From Leptoclinus maculatus (Eukaryota; Chordata; Actinopteri; Perciformes; Stichaeidae), in NCBI GenBank assembly GCA_032191485.1, contig JAVDOI010000007.1, positions 9,918,642-9,982,641 on the forward strand: 64,000 nt of DNA. Direction: 5' to 3'. The notes below the pieces were generated by a model. The model was not told where the DNA came from, ran no database searches, and saw nothing but the letters and a program-made list of their open reading frames with translations. This document shows, piece by piece, positions 34,875 to 47,946 of this stretch. The position numbers were made by a program, and so were the translations under genes. Every line of letters starts with the position of its first letter. Position 1 is the stretch's first letter.

Positions 34875-37800
34875 TTACATTTTCTTTAATGATTATTAAC
34901 AGCTGATTTTGTATTCAAAGCATCTGTTTTATTTATCTTTAATCTATTATTCATTACTTCAATATTCCTTTCATAAGAAAAAAATAAACGTACCCTTTTT
35001 TCTTTTTCCCAGCTGGCAAGTTCTTAATATTTGGCATTCCAAAAAACAAAGAATACAATAAATAAATGATGTTCACAAGAGTATTCTGAGTATTTAATTA
35101 TCTAATTGAACGTTGGAAGGACCTTTATGTCTGGCTTTTGCTTAACTCATCATACAGAAAGCATGACTTTCATCAACATGTGTGTAACTCATAGCATCAG
35201 ATTTGCAAGAGACATGGACCGGGCTTGCCGTGAGGCAGAGGCAGCTGTGTTTTATAATGCAGTTTGCATTCTCTATTCCCCATTAAATCCATTCCTCGGG
35301 ACAGACTTCAACTTGTGACCCCTCTATTAGCCCTCATGCACCCGGCCTGGTGATTAGAGGAACATTAGGAAATTAAAGGCAAATTGCATTACCAGAGAAA
35401 CAGATGGAGGTGCTGCTGAGGACCCAACATACAGGACAGGGAACCTGCTGATGCTCAGACTTTCCACCCTTACATCAGCCAATGTAAGATGCTTAATGTC
35501 ACCCCCAGGTAGCAATTTCTCAGGTGGCACATTCTGATAAAGGATAAGCCCTTTCAGTTGTGCCAGAGTGTTTTAATCTTGAAGTTTGGTTAGATGTATG
35601 GAAAGACTTCAATGTTATTTAAGCCCTCAAACTGCTGTAGCATATCAAGTGTTTACACCCAACCTGGGGTTTTGAGGAACTAGGTCCAACTGTATCTATT
35701 TTAAGCAGATACAAATGTGAAGATGCAGTTGGAGAAAATGTGGATTGACCTTCAGGAGAATGCATTTGTCTAGTAGAAGAATAGATTTAGCAGATTTTCT
35801 TCAACAGGAGTGGATGAGACAAAATATAAAGATGCAGGTTTCAGTGAGGAAAATGCTTGACCAGTCTGTCAAATGATGAATGTATCTCTCATAGTCTCAT
35901 TTCCTCCCCACCTTGACCTGGTTGTCCAAGCTTCATGTAGGAGGCAAGCTATGAATGGTACATTTAGTGCTCTTGAATATCTTTGGAAACACATCACATG
36001 TGTTCCATGCAGACCACAAAGGTATATCTTTTTTTTTTACTATAACTCACAGGTACTTTGTTCTATCATTGCTTTGTCAATCAGTTTGTTCCCAATGACT
36101 TCATAACATTGTTCTCTGTTTCGGTTTCAAGTTTATTTTTTAAATAATAATTTGAATTGTATTGGGGTCCAAGGGAACCCCAGTCAATGCAGTTGTAATA
36201 GATATAATTGAATAGATACAAATCTTTGCTGCCCCAGATGTTGCCCCAGTAGAAATAGGGCTCATTGGTCATCCTCGGATGACACAGGCATGGTAATGAA
36301 AGGTGGCCTTTGAGCTTTGGAAGTTAGAGCCTGAATCATGTGCACCCGTACTGAGTGAGACGATGAAGGTTTAATTAATTCAAACAAAAAACATCTAGCT
36401 ATTCTACTGCATGTATTTCTCTGCTTGACTGTGGTCTTCAAATACAAAAAAATGGTACTGCTTAGTTTCCCCCTCAGACTCACAGGGAGCAGAATATCAT
36501 ACATTGTATAGTTCTGTGCTTTTATATTTCACAGAATATAATAAATATGTATTTTTTTTCGTACTCTCACTCTTGGCCGCTGCTCAGTGCCTGGAGATAT
36601 GGGAGTTGTGCTGGTGCTTTGACAGTGTGACAGGTTTAGTGCTGGAGGATTGTCAGATGTCTCTTTTGCCAAATATTGTCCTCAGTATCTACTCACAGAT
36701 TTCCCCTGAGCCCACGTCTTCACAAATACAAGGCTCACACAGGAGCACCACCAAGGTGACATTTGTAAACAAATGCCAGGGATTAATGTAATCATAGCTT
36801 TCAATATTTTATATCTATGTATATCCTTCTATAACTATTTTTCAAGGAGAAGCTGCCAACATTTAAGCAGCTCGAATGAAGGAGGTTTAACAGTGACTAG
36901 CACCATACAGTATTTATATTAAGCTGTTTACTGAAGATCTACGGTATTCAGATTTCCATGTTCATGCAACAAACCATACGTCAATTATTGAGTGAACACA
37001 CCACCTCCACATTAGATTGAAACAGCAGACGTTTCCCAGCAGCAGCACAATTCCCCTCTTTCTATCAACTTGCTATCATAGCATTTATTTTTGACTGCAT
37101 AGAAATTTAGGGAAAAAAAGGATTTATTTCACATGGGAACAAATTGACACCATAGAGAGAACAGTCTGCTTGCTGCAAAGAAAAGACATAAAACTGACAT
37201 TAGGTCGACATATAAAGGCTCATCCACAATGAAAATCCAAATGCTTCATGTGTCAGGTTTATACCTACTCTTGCTAAGACTTTGATAAGTCAAAATAATC
37301 AATATATATTTAGAGTTATTAGGGCTGACTGTAGCAAACAGTCGCTGGTTTATATATTTGTAGTCCTGTCCAGTATTTATCCACCTTTAAGCTGCTAACT
37401 CCTGAGAAAACAAAATCATGTGTCTACTTCTAGAGCTAGCTAGATGTTCCGGTTTACCAACTAACTTTGAAGTTGGGCAGCTAATTAACAGTCAATTTGG
37501 AGCTTATTAGCTGATATTTGGTCGATGAGAGTGGTGAGACCGGGCTGTAAACTTGAGACCGGGCTGTACAGATAAAGTATTTCTGTATCACAGCAGTTGT
37601 GGAAGGTACGGAACGAGACTCAAACTCAAACTTCGAATGCGGCATAGTCACCTCTCCTAAAGCTCCCATTACTGGACCGTCAGCTGAGAGTAACATTGTC
37701 ATCTTGTCACACACTGTATGTTACTAAATAATCACTCTGCTTTGATGCAGTGAAGGAAGATAACTGAAGCAAGGCACATTTTTATCCATCTTTTGAACCT

Positions 37801-39320
37801 TAAAAGGCACAATGAGAATATTATTTTTCTTTTGTTTTCTCTGTTCCGCCCCATTCCCGTTCATCAACCCTTCTTTTTATAATCTCTGGTGAGCCCAGAA
37901 GGACAGTCTTTGATAATGATGCTTGACCCAGTATGTGGGTTTCAAGCAGCCAAGCTCTCATAGATGATTCTTCCTCTCTTTCTCTGCATGTGATTAGGTA
38001 GTTGGCACGTCGCAACTTCAATAGTGCCCAGAAATTTGATTGTGTTAACGCGATTGGGGTGAGGTCGGGGACTGCAAAGACCCATGGAAATCACCCCACA
38101 GGGATAAGTGATGGCTTCAAAGTAAATCAAACTGAAAAGAGCCCTTCTCTCCTTAACATGTCCCTGCTGTGATTTCAAGCCATTTTATGGAGTTTAAAGA
38201 CACATCACAGGAGGCTGTTTACTGCTCTCTCTCTTTCTCCCCTCCTCTTCCTCTTCCTTTTTTCCCCATGTGTGTTTGTGTGTCCTCACTCTCACTCTGG
38301 TGGTTCTCTGTCAGGAATTTTGATATTTAGTTATTCATATTTCAGCATTTTTACGGGCACATATTCTCAGTGTATAGGGCCATTGTATTAAGTATTAAGT
38401 CTCTATCTGTCCCAGAGAACCATCTAATAACCAATTTCATGCAAGAATGATGAAGACAAAAGTGGAGGGTTATTAGTGGAAAGGAGAATAGTTTGGTGTC
38501 ACACCTCAGGTGTCTTTGATAAGTAGTGAACAGGGATAACTATGGGCAGTGGCAGAGCTGTAAGACAGTGGCAGGGGCTCCTTGTATATTGCTGGTAAAC
38601 AAACTCATGACAGGCAGTGGCATGCCTCCCAGATTAATACACACAAATGCACAAAGAAAATAGATTGACAGTCGTTTTTGTGTTGGATCTTACCGCGCAG
38701 AGCTATGAACTGGGTTGACATTTCAAATGTTTACATCAAAGCATAAAGCACTGTGCCTGCCTGGATGACTGGTACACCCATTAGCCTATTTACATATGTC
38801 AACATTACCAGGAGGAGCACACAGATCAAAGAAAAACACAGTTGAGGGTACTTAAAAAGGAGGTTCTTCTCAAAGTAGACAAATGAAAGAAAGGGGAGAA
38901 TTAGCATTTAACAAGTAACAGCCACTCAATAAAAGCTTTCACATTTTCTAACCAAGAAAAATGCTTTGCTCCTCCACCCTTGCCAAACTATTTGATGTCT
39001 ATCTGATACTGACAAAGCTGTCTTTTGGACCAAATTGTTACTTGGCACAGAGTGCATATTAGCTGATCTGATCACAAGTGAAGAGCTCTCAATTCATTTG
39101 TGATTGTATTGAGCATGCGTTGGGAGAAATATCAACTGTGTAGTTGCATTGGGGCCTACGACCTGAGTGTTGTATCCCACAGAATACAGTATTTAGAAGG
39201 TCAAATCAGACATTAGTCTAATGCTTATATTTACTCAGTTGTGTGTACATTTTAAAGTGTTACCACTATCTTTGTAATTTTGAGTTCAGGTACTATCAGA
39301 AGGCAAGATAGGCTCTTTCT
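34875..39320. other. Unassigned non-coding DNA
   Basis: No gene recognised. 35285-35450 and 38750-38850 are non-repetitive with TAAT/ATTA cores and could be conserved non-coding sequence. The overlapping frames near 36081-36791 and 37481-38178 have no domains. Confidence 0.5.
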
Positions 39321-39323
39321 GTA

Positions 39324-39324
<1 letters not shown>

Positions 39325-39411
<87 letters not shown>

Positions 39412-39412
39412 G
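39325..39412. repeat. (TG)n microsatellite
   Basis: About 88 bp of TG, interrupted once near the left end by GC. The Cys-Val frame through it is an artefact. Confidence 0.98.
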
Positions 39413-39661
39413 ATTAACTATCCATTTATTATTGGAAACTCTTTGTCTGCTAAACATTTCACACGTTTTCATGTTCAGTTGACCTGCCGTACACTTACTT
39501 ACATTTTTTCTAGGCTACAATCAATTGGAATGAATAGTCATGTATTGCATGGTGTAAGTAAAATGAAGACAAAGCCTACATCTTCCCTATAATTGGTACT
39601 ATATTATATAGCTCTTTCAACAAAACTTCATACGACATTTTTAGGAAAATATTAGGAAAGA

Positions 39662-39841
39662 TTTCTTAGGGCCGTGCATTAACTTTAACTCGTGGCTGTC
39701 CTCCATTGCTTCTATGATCACAGCAAACACCAGGTTCACCATGACCAGCCGGAGGTAGGGTGAGCAGCCCTTGTCTCCAGGATGACACGGCTTCATGGTG
39801 TCCTGAGAGGGACTGGCACACAGACTCCAGCCTTCATTACA
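39662..39841 (-). pseudogene. Fragment resembling the last pore/S6 segment of a T-type calcium channel
   Basis: On the minus strand an open frame of about 60 codons contains DTMKPCHPGDKGCSPYL, then LVMVNLVFAVIIEAMEDSHE and ELKLMHGP. From memory this lines up with the domain IV pore loop and S6 of Cav3 channels. The shared features are a D-T-x-x-x-C-x-x-x-D-K-x-C-x-x-Y-L pattern, the S6 Asn in hhVNhVhAV, the acidic EDSH/EESN stretch, and a following EL....GP. About 15 residues between pore loop and S6, and about 10 after S6, would be missing. Flanking splice signals are poor: CCCTCTCAG could be an acceptor at 39803, and no donor follows. I infer a decayed exon copy or pseudogene piece. The length is short and the parallel rests on memory. 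Confidence 0.35.
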
Positions 39842-40682
39842 AATACTATCTTACTCACGGTGACTTTAATAATTGGACAATTAGAAACTTAAAAGAGAAT
39901 GGCGCTGTCCAGAAAATCTAGCTAGCTTGCGAATATTCCTTTTCCCGCCTTTATCGCTTGACTGCCAATTTTTTTCACAACCTAATTACATTAACCTGCA
40001 TTACAGAATAGATAGTGGAAAGCATTACAACCTAACCCCCAACCGTTGTTTTTGTTACATCAACCTTGTGAAGAACATTTCGTCGCCATTACTGAGCTAA
40101 CATTAGCTAGACATCCAAGTTACGTTAGCTACCTATTAACTAGCATTAACATTCGCCGACTGTACGAAGAAACATGGCGCTAACCCACCCTCGTAATGCT
40201 TATTACTACAGCTTGCCTTGTCAAAAACACTTGCTAAATGTAGTTAACGTTAACCCGCTCTAACATTACCGTGAGCTGTCTGCTAAAGTAATGCTAGTAA
40301 CTTAAATTAGCGTAATTATACGTTACCATCACTCATTCCGATATTAGCTCAGTCCATATTTCACAGCTACACAAAGTCAGAGAGAGCTTTTTACATAATT
40401 TATCATCATTTCATTTAGTCACGTGAGGCTGATCATTCCTGAGTGCTGGGTTGAGATATATAATTTAAGTTTAACCTGAAACATGGAGCCTAATACATTA
40501 ATTCCAGTATTGAAGAGAAACCACAATCATATTCTGGGTTAATAAATAATGACGTCATAATCTGAATTTCAAAACGTACAGACGCAAATAATTCATAAAT
40601 ATGACAAACGCATTGCGTCGGTAGAAATCTATCCTGCGCTTATAAACGGGACACAGTTTGTTAAAGAGGTAAGAGGCTAATG
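39842..40682. other. Unassigned DNA with GCTAAC/GTTAGC-rich patch
   Basis: 40080-40330 has many TTAGCTA, TAACGTTA and GCTAACATTAGC motifs, a texture common in fish repeats and some 5' regions. It contains no supported gene. I see no left arm for the MITE-like right end that follows. Confidence 0.45.
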
Positions 40683-40825
40683 TAAGTGAGGGAAACGGGG
40701 ATGCAATTAAGAGACTTGGGATGTACCCACAGTCAAAAGGAACGAACGTCCTTCTTCTTCTTTTGATGTTAATGGCGGTTGACAAACCAGCGTATTGTTG
40801 CATTACCGCCACCTACTGGACTGGA
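40683..40825 (+). mobile_element. One-armed relative of the 30-kb MITE plus a second repeat end
   Basis: 40683-40728 (GTGAGGGAAACGGGGATGCA then ATTAAGAGACTTGGGATGTACC) is close to 30210-30253, the right part of the MITE. No matching inverted arm occurs nearby. At 40742-40825 the CTTCTTCTTCTTTTGATGTT, AATGGCGGTTGACAAACCAG and TTACCGCCACCTACTGGACT phrases mark another widespread fish repeat abutting it. Confidence 0.6.
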
Positions 40826-41487
40826 GTAGTAGTAAAAAAGGATTGACCTTTACATGAACAAAACATCATCAAATAACATTGCAAACACATATTGGCCTCG
40901 GTTTTAATCGGTTGATTAAAAGATCTGGAAATTAGGTTGACAGCACGTTTAATTCAGTTTTTTGGAAGGTATTCAAGCTCTGCTTAAGATAAGTTTATTT
41001 CATGTGCCTAAAAAAACTATTTAGTTGTAATTCATTCCTGCTTGATCTAGAGACACTTGTGGTTACTAGTGGCAACATCAAGTGTGTTTTAATAGCACAG
41101 GTCCCAGGGATCCATTTGAAATGACATGTGTTCTCACAATGGGGGGCAGCAAACACAAGCCCTGAGGATTCGTCCTGTCAGGTTGTTTTAATAAAGAAAA
41201 GAAAAGTGAACAATGTTTTCCAAAATGGCAATGCTGTATTGTAAAAGGGGACTTTCTCAGTTACAACAAAAACTGCAACAGTATATAATAATTACATAAT
41301 CAGTAGTTAAAAAAATAGGGTTTTCTTAATGAAAATCTTATAGGCATAGTAGGTGTATTCACTTTCTTGCCAAGAGTTAGATGAGAATATCCTTAACACC
41401 CTCATGTTTTGTTTGTAATATATCATCATGTTGTACATCAATGTCTGGATGTCACTTGGGCTGCAACGTGAACTGGCTAGGAGAGAA

Positions 41488-41490
<3 letters not shown>
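40826..41490. other. Unassigned non-coding DNA
   Basis: I see nothing recognisable here beyond AT-rich sequence. Confidence 0.5.
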
Positions 41491-41568
<78 letters not shown>

Positions 41569-41580
41569 TGTATATATATA
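41491..41580. repeat. Compound (CT)n-(AT)n microsatellite
   Basis: About 32 bp of CT (41491-41522) passes directly into about 58 bp of AT, interrupted once by CTG near 41568. Confidence 0.98.
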
Positions 41581-44500
41581 TTTCCAAACTATGTTTTCTA
41601 AAAGCATCTCAGCCCTGAGAGCCTGAGACCAAAGGCTCCAGTTCAATTGCATCACTTACACAGCCCCTGCAACTGTACTGTGTGACAGTGTGTCACACAC
41701 TCCTGTTGGCTTGGGCAAGGAATGATAGCATGACTAATAGAGGTATTGGAGGAATAGGGGAGCAATATATTGTAATCTGCACAAAGAAATAGAAATAGAC
41801 TGCCAGTTTTCATGTAGTTAGGAAGATAACCATTTTTAAAAGTAATTTAAGCACATTTTTGTAGAGGTGTTCCATGGGGTTAAATGACAATTCTGAAAAC
41901 ACCTTTCTCGTACAGGATACACACAACCTATACCTTAACAAAGTATTGGTGTGATTGCTTGACATTTCCCTAAGCTGAAATACGTAACGTCTTCTTGACA
42001 TGTATAAGCACAGAGATCGATGATTTATTGAATCCAATTTCCTTTTGTCAATAAGAATAAATGTTGAGCACTACAGTTTAATGAGTGATGTCAGTGAGTT
42101 ATGAGGGATGTTATGTTGTGTCGTCTAACTTCGTTTGACTCAAGCTATTGATGTTTGGTAAAGTCATTTGAGACATTTGACGTTGTGTTTTAGTCAGAAA
42201 ATGTCCTAACTAAAAAGCGAGAATCTCTCAGTTATGTATTTAATCATGTGTGTATTCCTTTGTGTATATGTGTTACGGCATTGTAAAGATGATTAAATAC
42301 AGTAATAGTTCTTAACGTGATTACACTGTTTATATTGTATCAACAAACTGGTTAAGAACCCACCTGGGACTCTCTGTGGTCATCCTGAATGAGAGACGGG
42401 CCTCAGCTTGACTGTGTGGCATTCATGGTCAGATGTGCAGATAGTAGGCCCTCGAGAGCTCCAGTGCTGGCCTGGTGGTTAGCTCTGAGATCAATGTGGG
42501 CCAGGTCTCTAGAAGGACAGGTCATCAGGGAACCCAGCGCTGAGCGCAGAGCTGTGGTTGTGCTCCCTGGGGAGCCCTGGTTGCCATTGCACTCCTCCAG
42601 ACATCAGTGAAGTATTGATCTAATGGGAGGAATGCAGCATTTTTTCAGTTTCCAGGTCTCAGAGAAGATTGAAAGAGGAATTATTTTTTAAAAGTACAGT
42701 TTTTTGGGGGGGCTAAAAAACCTTAAAAAAAAATCCCTTGAGTGTAGCATATGTTTACCTTCTTGTAAGACCTTGATTCTATTAGGAAACAGGGATAATT
42801 ACCTTTTGGGATGTGGGATAATCCTCGTGGATCATGTCAAGTCTTCATCCTCCAGACTCTCATTTTAAACAAATACCAATTTCATTCAGCAATTCAAACA
42901 CATTGTGATCAGACCTAGAGCAATCAAAATAGATAATGAGCTCTTAATTAGATTAGACTATTCTTAAGCAATCTCTTTGACTGGTGTTATATTTGTATAG
43001 TTTGTATCTCTAAGACAACCTACATTGAAATGGTACTGCAAACAACATCATTTTACATTCAATTTCTTTCATGCTTTAAGTGTGAATATCCTGAATAAAG
43101 TCTCATCTCTGCTTACCTTTTGGGGACTTAGGGACCAACCCGGCCAAGCCTCTTTTATTACATCCCAAAATCTGTGGAAGGAAAGGGGCCCCTGAGAGTT
43201 CAACAAATCAATGAGGATAAATGCTGGCCAAATGGCTGACCCACCCTATGAATTATAAAAGAGAGGCCAGTCCCTCTCTCATAAAAAGGTGCATGTGCCT
43301 ATTGCCAGCAATCAGTTATTTGAAGACAAGATGAGAGTATATATCAGTTAATCGGATTTTCTATTCATCATTAATGTAAATTTGGTGCAGTTTTAACAGG
43401 TATATTACAAGATCAGCAGCCATAGTTCAACTGGAACTGGAAATAATGCAAAACCTGCAGATACAAGTGGAACAGTGTGCCAGTCAGCCATGCACATTGC
43501 ACGTTGTAAATATTTGCTCAATACGTAGTGATAATGACATTTAATTGCCATATTGTTTTATTCAGAGGTTGTGTTCATGGTCAACCTGTGTTAGAAGTTG
43601 CCAGAAGCAGTTAATTTAAGGCTTTTAATGACAATGGAAGAAATATGTTGGTTTAAGAGTTGTAATTTTCTTAAGCTGATAAATATGTTATTATTTGCGA
43701 GCACTGCTAACACAAATTGTGGCAGTGTCACAATAACAATAACAGAACAAGGAAATGATACCGCTAAGGCTCTGATTAGCGGTAGTGTTTCCAACCAGCA
43801 AAGCAGCAGCAAATGAACACAACACCTGACTTGTTTTTACCGCTGAAAAAAATCAAGACTTTTGGGCAGCGATACAGAATAGCTTAGCTTTATCATATCA
43901 GAAATAGCGGCTAGTTTGTTCAGCCATTGGGCTTTCACTTAAGATATAAACTGTGCTTCAAACTTAAAACACTTGGCTTAATCAATGTTAGAGGTCCATA
44001 AAGAAGGTTTGATGTCTTCTCATTCGCCCTTTGGTTCTCCAAGCCCGGCCGCACCATAACCATCATATCACCAAAACACCCTTGTAAACTGTGACCTTGT
44101 TCCTGTCAAAATAGTAAATATTATGAAGGGGCTTAAATTCGCCAGCTTCCTAGTAAACTTGTTAGCTATTTAGATTTTTGGCATTTCAAAATGGACTGAA
44201 CTACTTATCTATACAACAGTCAGCTGTTCTGACATACATAACCAGTGCAGCCTTTTTGTATTTGTCCCAACTGGAAACATGATATGGGCACTACTATCCA
44301 TTTTGACTTGACAAGAGTTGACAATGACATGTCTTTGCACTGCATTGGAAAAGCCGATGACGTCAAACTCTTAATGTGGTGTAAGAGTTTGGGTGTGTCA
44401 TGTTCAGACCAATAGGCTTAAAACAATGCTCTCTGTTTTGTCACACAGTATCAGTGTTACAAAGATATTGTAGTGTTCTGACTGACCAGCTTTTTGTCTC

Positions 44501-46443
44501 TGGCAAACACATGCAGTTCAGTTGGATTGGAGACAGTAAATGACCCACAGTTAGATGAGGAGATGATTCTCCGTCTGTTTGTATTGTCCCTGAGATGAAC
44601 TCAAGACCAGTCCATCCCTCCCTCCATTGTGTGCAGCCAGGGAGAGACTTGATTCACACAATGATACTGCATGGCAGTATGACAATATTTCAGCCTTATT
44701 CTTTCAGCTGCAACCCCTGCAGTGTGAAACGGAGTTGGGTGTGAATGAAAAATAAATTGGCTATAATAATTCAAAGCGGTAGGTTGACTTTCATGTCTTA
44801 TAAGAAGGGCTGCACCAAATAGTATGAAGCTACCCTCATAACCTTGACATTCAAATTTGATACAGATTTGGTGGAGTTAGGTCCAAAAAAAGTTGCTCTG
44901 TGGTTGGTGAAAAGGTATAGCACATCCCAGATTTAAGCACACAAACACTGTTGGTCAGATAAAGAAAAAAACAGAGAAATAATGAACATTAACAAAAAAA
45001 CAGAAAATGTATTTTGATTTGAAGTAGGCAGCATCTATTTTTGAATGCTTTGCACACACCAGTGATGGTGTTACAAGAAGAAAAAAAGCAATACAAGTGC
45101 CAGTGGGCAGGAGCATTACATCTAACCTGAACTAATACATAATACATTTTTTTTTAATAAAATGTCGGTGAATTCATTCTTGCAATAAAAAAACCTGCAC
45201 AATGACATGCACATTGTGCTGCTAGTACTCACCTTGCATACAGTTATGCAAACACAAAAGTTGCTCATCATGAAAAGAAGGCATCAGTACTGCCTGCTGT
45301 TTCAGACAATGTATACTTGGATTTATTCAAAACAACAGCTACACTAACACGTAGGCCCTATTTTTATTTATTTTTTTACCTCTTTTTGCTGTAATATACT
45401 AAAAGTGTGATGTTAGGAAAAGGGCTATTTCAGGAGCCTGTGTGCTTTCGTTTGAAGTTTGCTTGAGCACTCATCTCTTCCCCAAAAACATTTAGTCATC
45501 TTTTCAGGTTTGAAAGCAGAGCTTACTTAAATAGGTGGCAGTAATACCTGATAACCCACTGAGCTTTTTAGTCAAAGAGAATCCAATCTTTCAGCAACAG
45601 GTTTGCAAGAGGACATGAATAAGTGGCATGATTATATAAATAAATAAATGAGACATATTCCATGGTGAATTAAACTTCTATCAGAAGCCTCAGTCCACAG
45701 CTTTTTTCATTGCAGCACACATTATGGCCGTCACACATCTCTGGGATTACTGCTATTATTTATTTATTTACCTTTATAGAAAGCAGTCATCAATCCTCTG
45801 TGACAAACATACAGTGTAGTCAGCTCCCCTAAGGCTCCATGTCTAATAAAATATACCATATACCTGTCCTCAACTGCTTTTTGCTCTGCTCTGAAAGCCA
45901 GTGACCATTTGCAAGTGCTTGGGGTAGCAAAATCATTCTAAAATATACTTCTAGCCATTTAGTAATATTTCCATGGCCCAAGTCTTTCTCCTCTCTGTGT
46001 GCATGACTCAAATGCTAGCATATTTACTGTCAGGCTTGAGATTAATCAGCTTGAATGGTTCGAATGTTAACTTACCTTGCAATACAATACTCCGTCAGCG
46101 AATCGAGGCTTACTGGTGATTCATTTTTTAGGTCAAAAGGAACACATCCTCCTGTTTAATGGAAACACTTAAAATCCTGCTGAGACAATGTTGCCTCTGT
46201 GAAGTGTGTTGCAGATTGCTGAAGCTAGAGTGGCTCACTTCCTTGCATGCAACAGCGCTTGACTATCACATTCTCCTTTTCAGCTCGCAAAGGCAAACAG
46301 AGCCTGAGATCCAGATGGCCTATTAGTTCAGTGTCTTCCAACATTTTAAAATGTGTTAACTTCCAATATCATATGAGCAAAAGCAAATTTAAACAAGACT
46401 ATTTGTTTTGAAAGGTTTCATCCTTGATATCTGTTGGCTGTTT
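41581..46443. other. Unassigned non-coding DNA
   Basis: No gene recognised. 43120-43300 is a non-repetitive stretch that could be conserved non-coding sequence. Other frames lack domains. Confidence 0.5.
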
Positions 46444-47946
46444 TCAAAAGGTTACAACTAAAACAAATACCGGCATCAACATGACGGCATCAGCCCCAGG
46501 GTCCTGAAGATCTGTGCCATCCAGCTGTCTGATGTCCTGCAACACCTCTTCAACCTGAGCCTGAAGCAGGAGGAAGTCCCGGTGCTGTGGAAGACATCGT
46601 GCCTGGTTGCTGTTCCTAAGAAGACGACTCCATCTGGCCTCAACGACTACCGACCGGTTGCCCTCACATCTTATGTGATGAAAGTGATGGAGAGGCTGGT
46701 CTTGGCCCACCTCCGACCGCAGGTGATATCCGCACTTAGCATACCAGCCTCATGTGGGAGTGTACGACGCCATCATCTACCTGTTGCAACGAGCTCAGTT
46801 GCACCTGGACGGAACCGGTGGCTCTGTGAGAATCACTTTCTTTGATTTCTCCAGTGCATTCAACACCATCTACCATTGCTGCTCAGTGAGAAGCTGCAGG
46901 GGGGGGGGGGGTTAGATATGTCCACCGTCTCCTGGATCACTGACTACCTCAGAGGCAGACCACAGTTTGTCCGACTGGGCCGTGTGCTGTCTGATGTGGT
47001 GGTCAGTGATACTGGAGCCCCACAGGGAACTGTTCTGTCTCCCTTCCTGTTCACCTTGTACACCACTGACTTCCAGTACAAGTCAGGGTCATGCCATCTG
47101 CAGAAGTTCTCTGATGACTCTGCAGTGGTCGGGTGTATAAGGGATGGAAGGGAGGAGGAGTACAGGGCAGTGGTGGATGACTTTGTGGAGTGGGCCGGTA
47201 GAAATCACCTGCTGCTGAACGTGGCCAAGACCAGAGAGATGGTGGTCGACTTCAGGAGGAAGACGACGGCTCCACAACCGCTGAGAGTTCTGGGAGAGGA
47301 CGTGGACATGGTGGAGGAGTACAAGTTCCTAAGTGTGTTAATCGACAACAGACTGAACTGGAAGACCAACATCAACGCTGTGTACAAGAAGGGGATGAGT
47401 CGACTCTTTTTCTTGAGGAAACTTCGATCCTTCAACGTGTGCAGCAAGATGTTGGAGATGTTCTACCGGTCTGTTGTGGCCAGTGCACTGTACTTCTCCG
47501 TAGTCTGCTGGGGGAGCAGCATTGGAGCCGGAGACACCAACAGACTTAAACTAGTTAAGAAGGCCGGCTCCATCATTGGCTGCAAACTGGACAGTCTGGA
47601 AACGGTGGTGGAGAGAAGGACACTGAAGAAATTATTATCCAAGGACAGATACAGGAGAACATTCCTGCCCTCTGCAATAAGACTTTATAATAAATCACCT
47701 CTGGCCAGATCATCCACACGACTATAATACCGTTACACTGTTGTTTGTTTGTTTGGTTACATCTTTGCACTATTGTTTAGTTAGTTAATTTAATATTATT
47801 CTATTTTATTGTATATATTGTGCATTTTTACATTTAATATTTTTACTGTGTTTTTATTGCTTTACCTGTATCTATAAATGCTGTTGTAGTGAAAAAATGT
47901 CTCCTTGCGAGATTAATAAAGTAACTAACTATCTATCTATCTATCT
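46444..47946 (+). mobile_element. 5'-truncated LINE (CR1/L2/Rex group) with TATC tail
   Basis: This is the 3' part of a non-LTR retrotransposon. It comprises the reverse transcriptase region (see the pseudogene entry), an AT-rich 3' untranslated region, and a tail GATTAATAAAGTAACTAACT followed by TATC repeats to 47946. A 5' truncation plus a 3' microsatellite-like tail is the expected outcome of target-primed reverse transcription. No target-site duplication could be fixed by eye. Confidence 0.9.
46476..47727 (+). pseudogene. LINE reverse transcriptase relic
   Basis: The frame opens with PRVLKICAIQLSDVLQHLFN and KKTTPSGLNDYRPVALTS, the usual start of a LINE RT domain. A frameshift near 46735-46760 displaces the next segment. 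FFDFSSAFNTI (46837-46869) is RT motif A with its catalytic Asp. After a 13-base G run (46899-46911) comes another frame with GRPQFVRLG, GAPQGTVLSP (about 47014-47043) and FSDD (about 47107-47118), the equivalent of YADD. It continues with the thumb-like VVDFRRK, YKFLSVLIDNRLNW, LFFLRKLRSF and CWGS segments. Near 47636 the frame passes from RRTLKKLLS straight to DRYRRTFLPSAIRLYNKS, so a stretch normally between them seems deleted. The fingers, palm and thumb are recognisable, but the endonuclease is missing and the copy is inactive. Confidence 0.92.

Noticed and set aside
39323..39592. Cys-Val-rich frame
   Set aside because: It reads through the TG microsatellite.
40080..40330. Possible promoter or first exon (GCTAAC-rich, ATGGCGCTAACCC)
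   Set aside because: The frame after the ATG is short, no splice pattern fits, and the texture is common in fish repeats.
41381..41626. Frame with Ser-Leu and Tyr-Ile runs
   Set aside because: It reads through the compound CT/AT microsatellite.
47089..47447. Antisense frames inside the LINE at 46.4-47.9 kb
   Set aside because: They are shadows of the reverse transcriptase frame.
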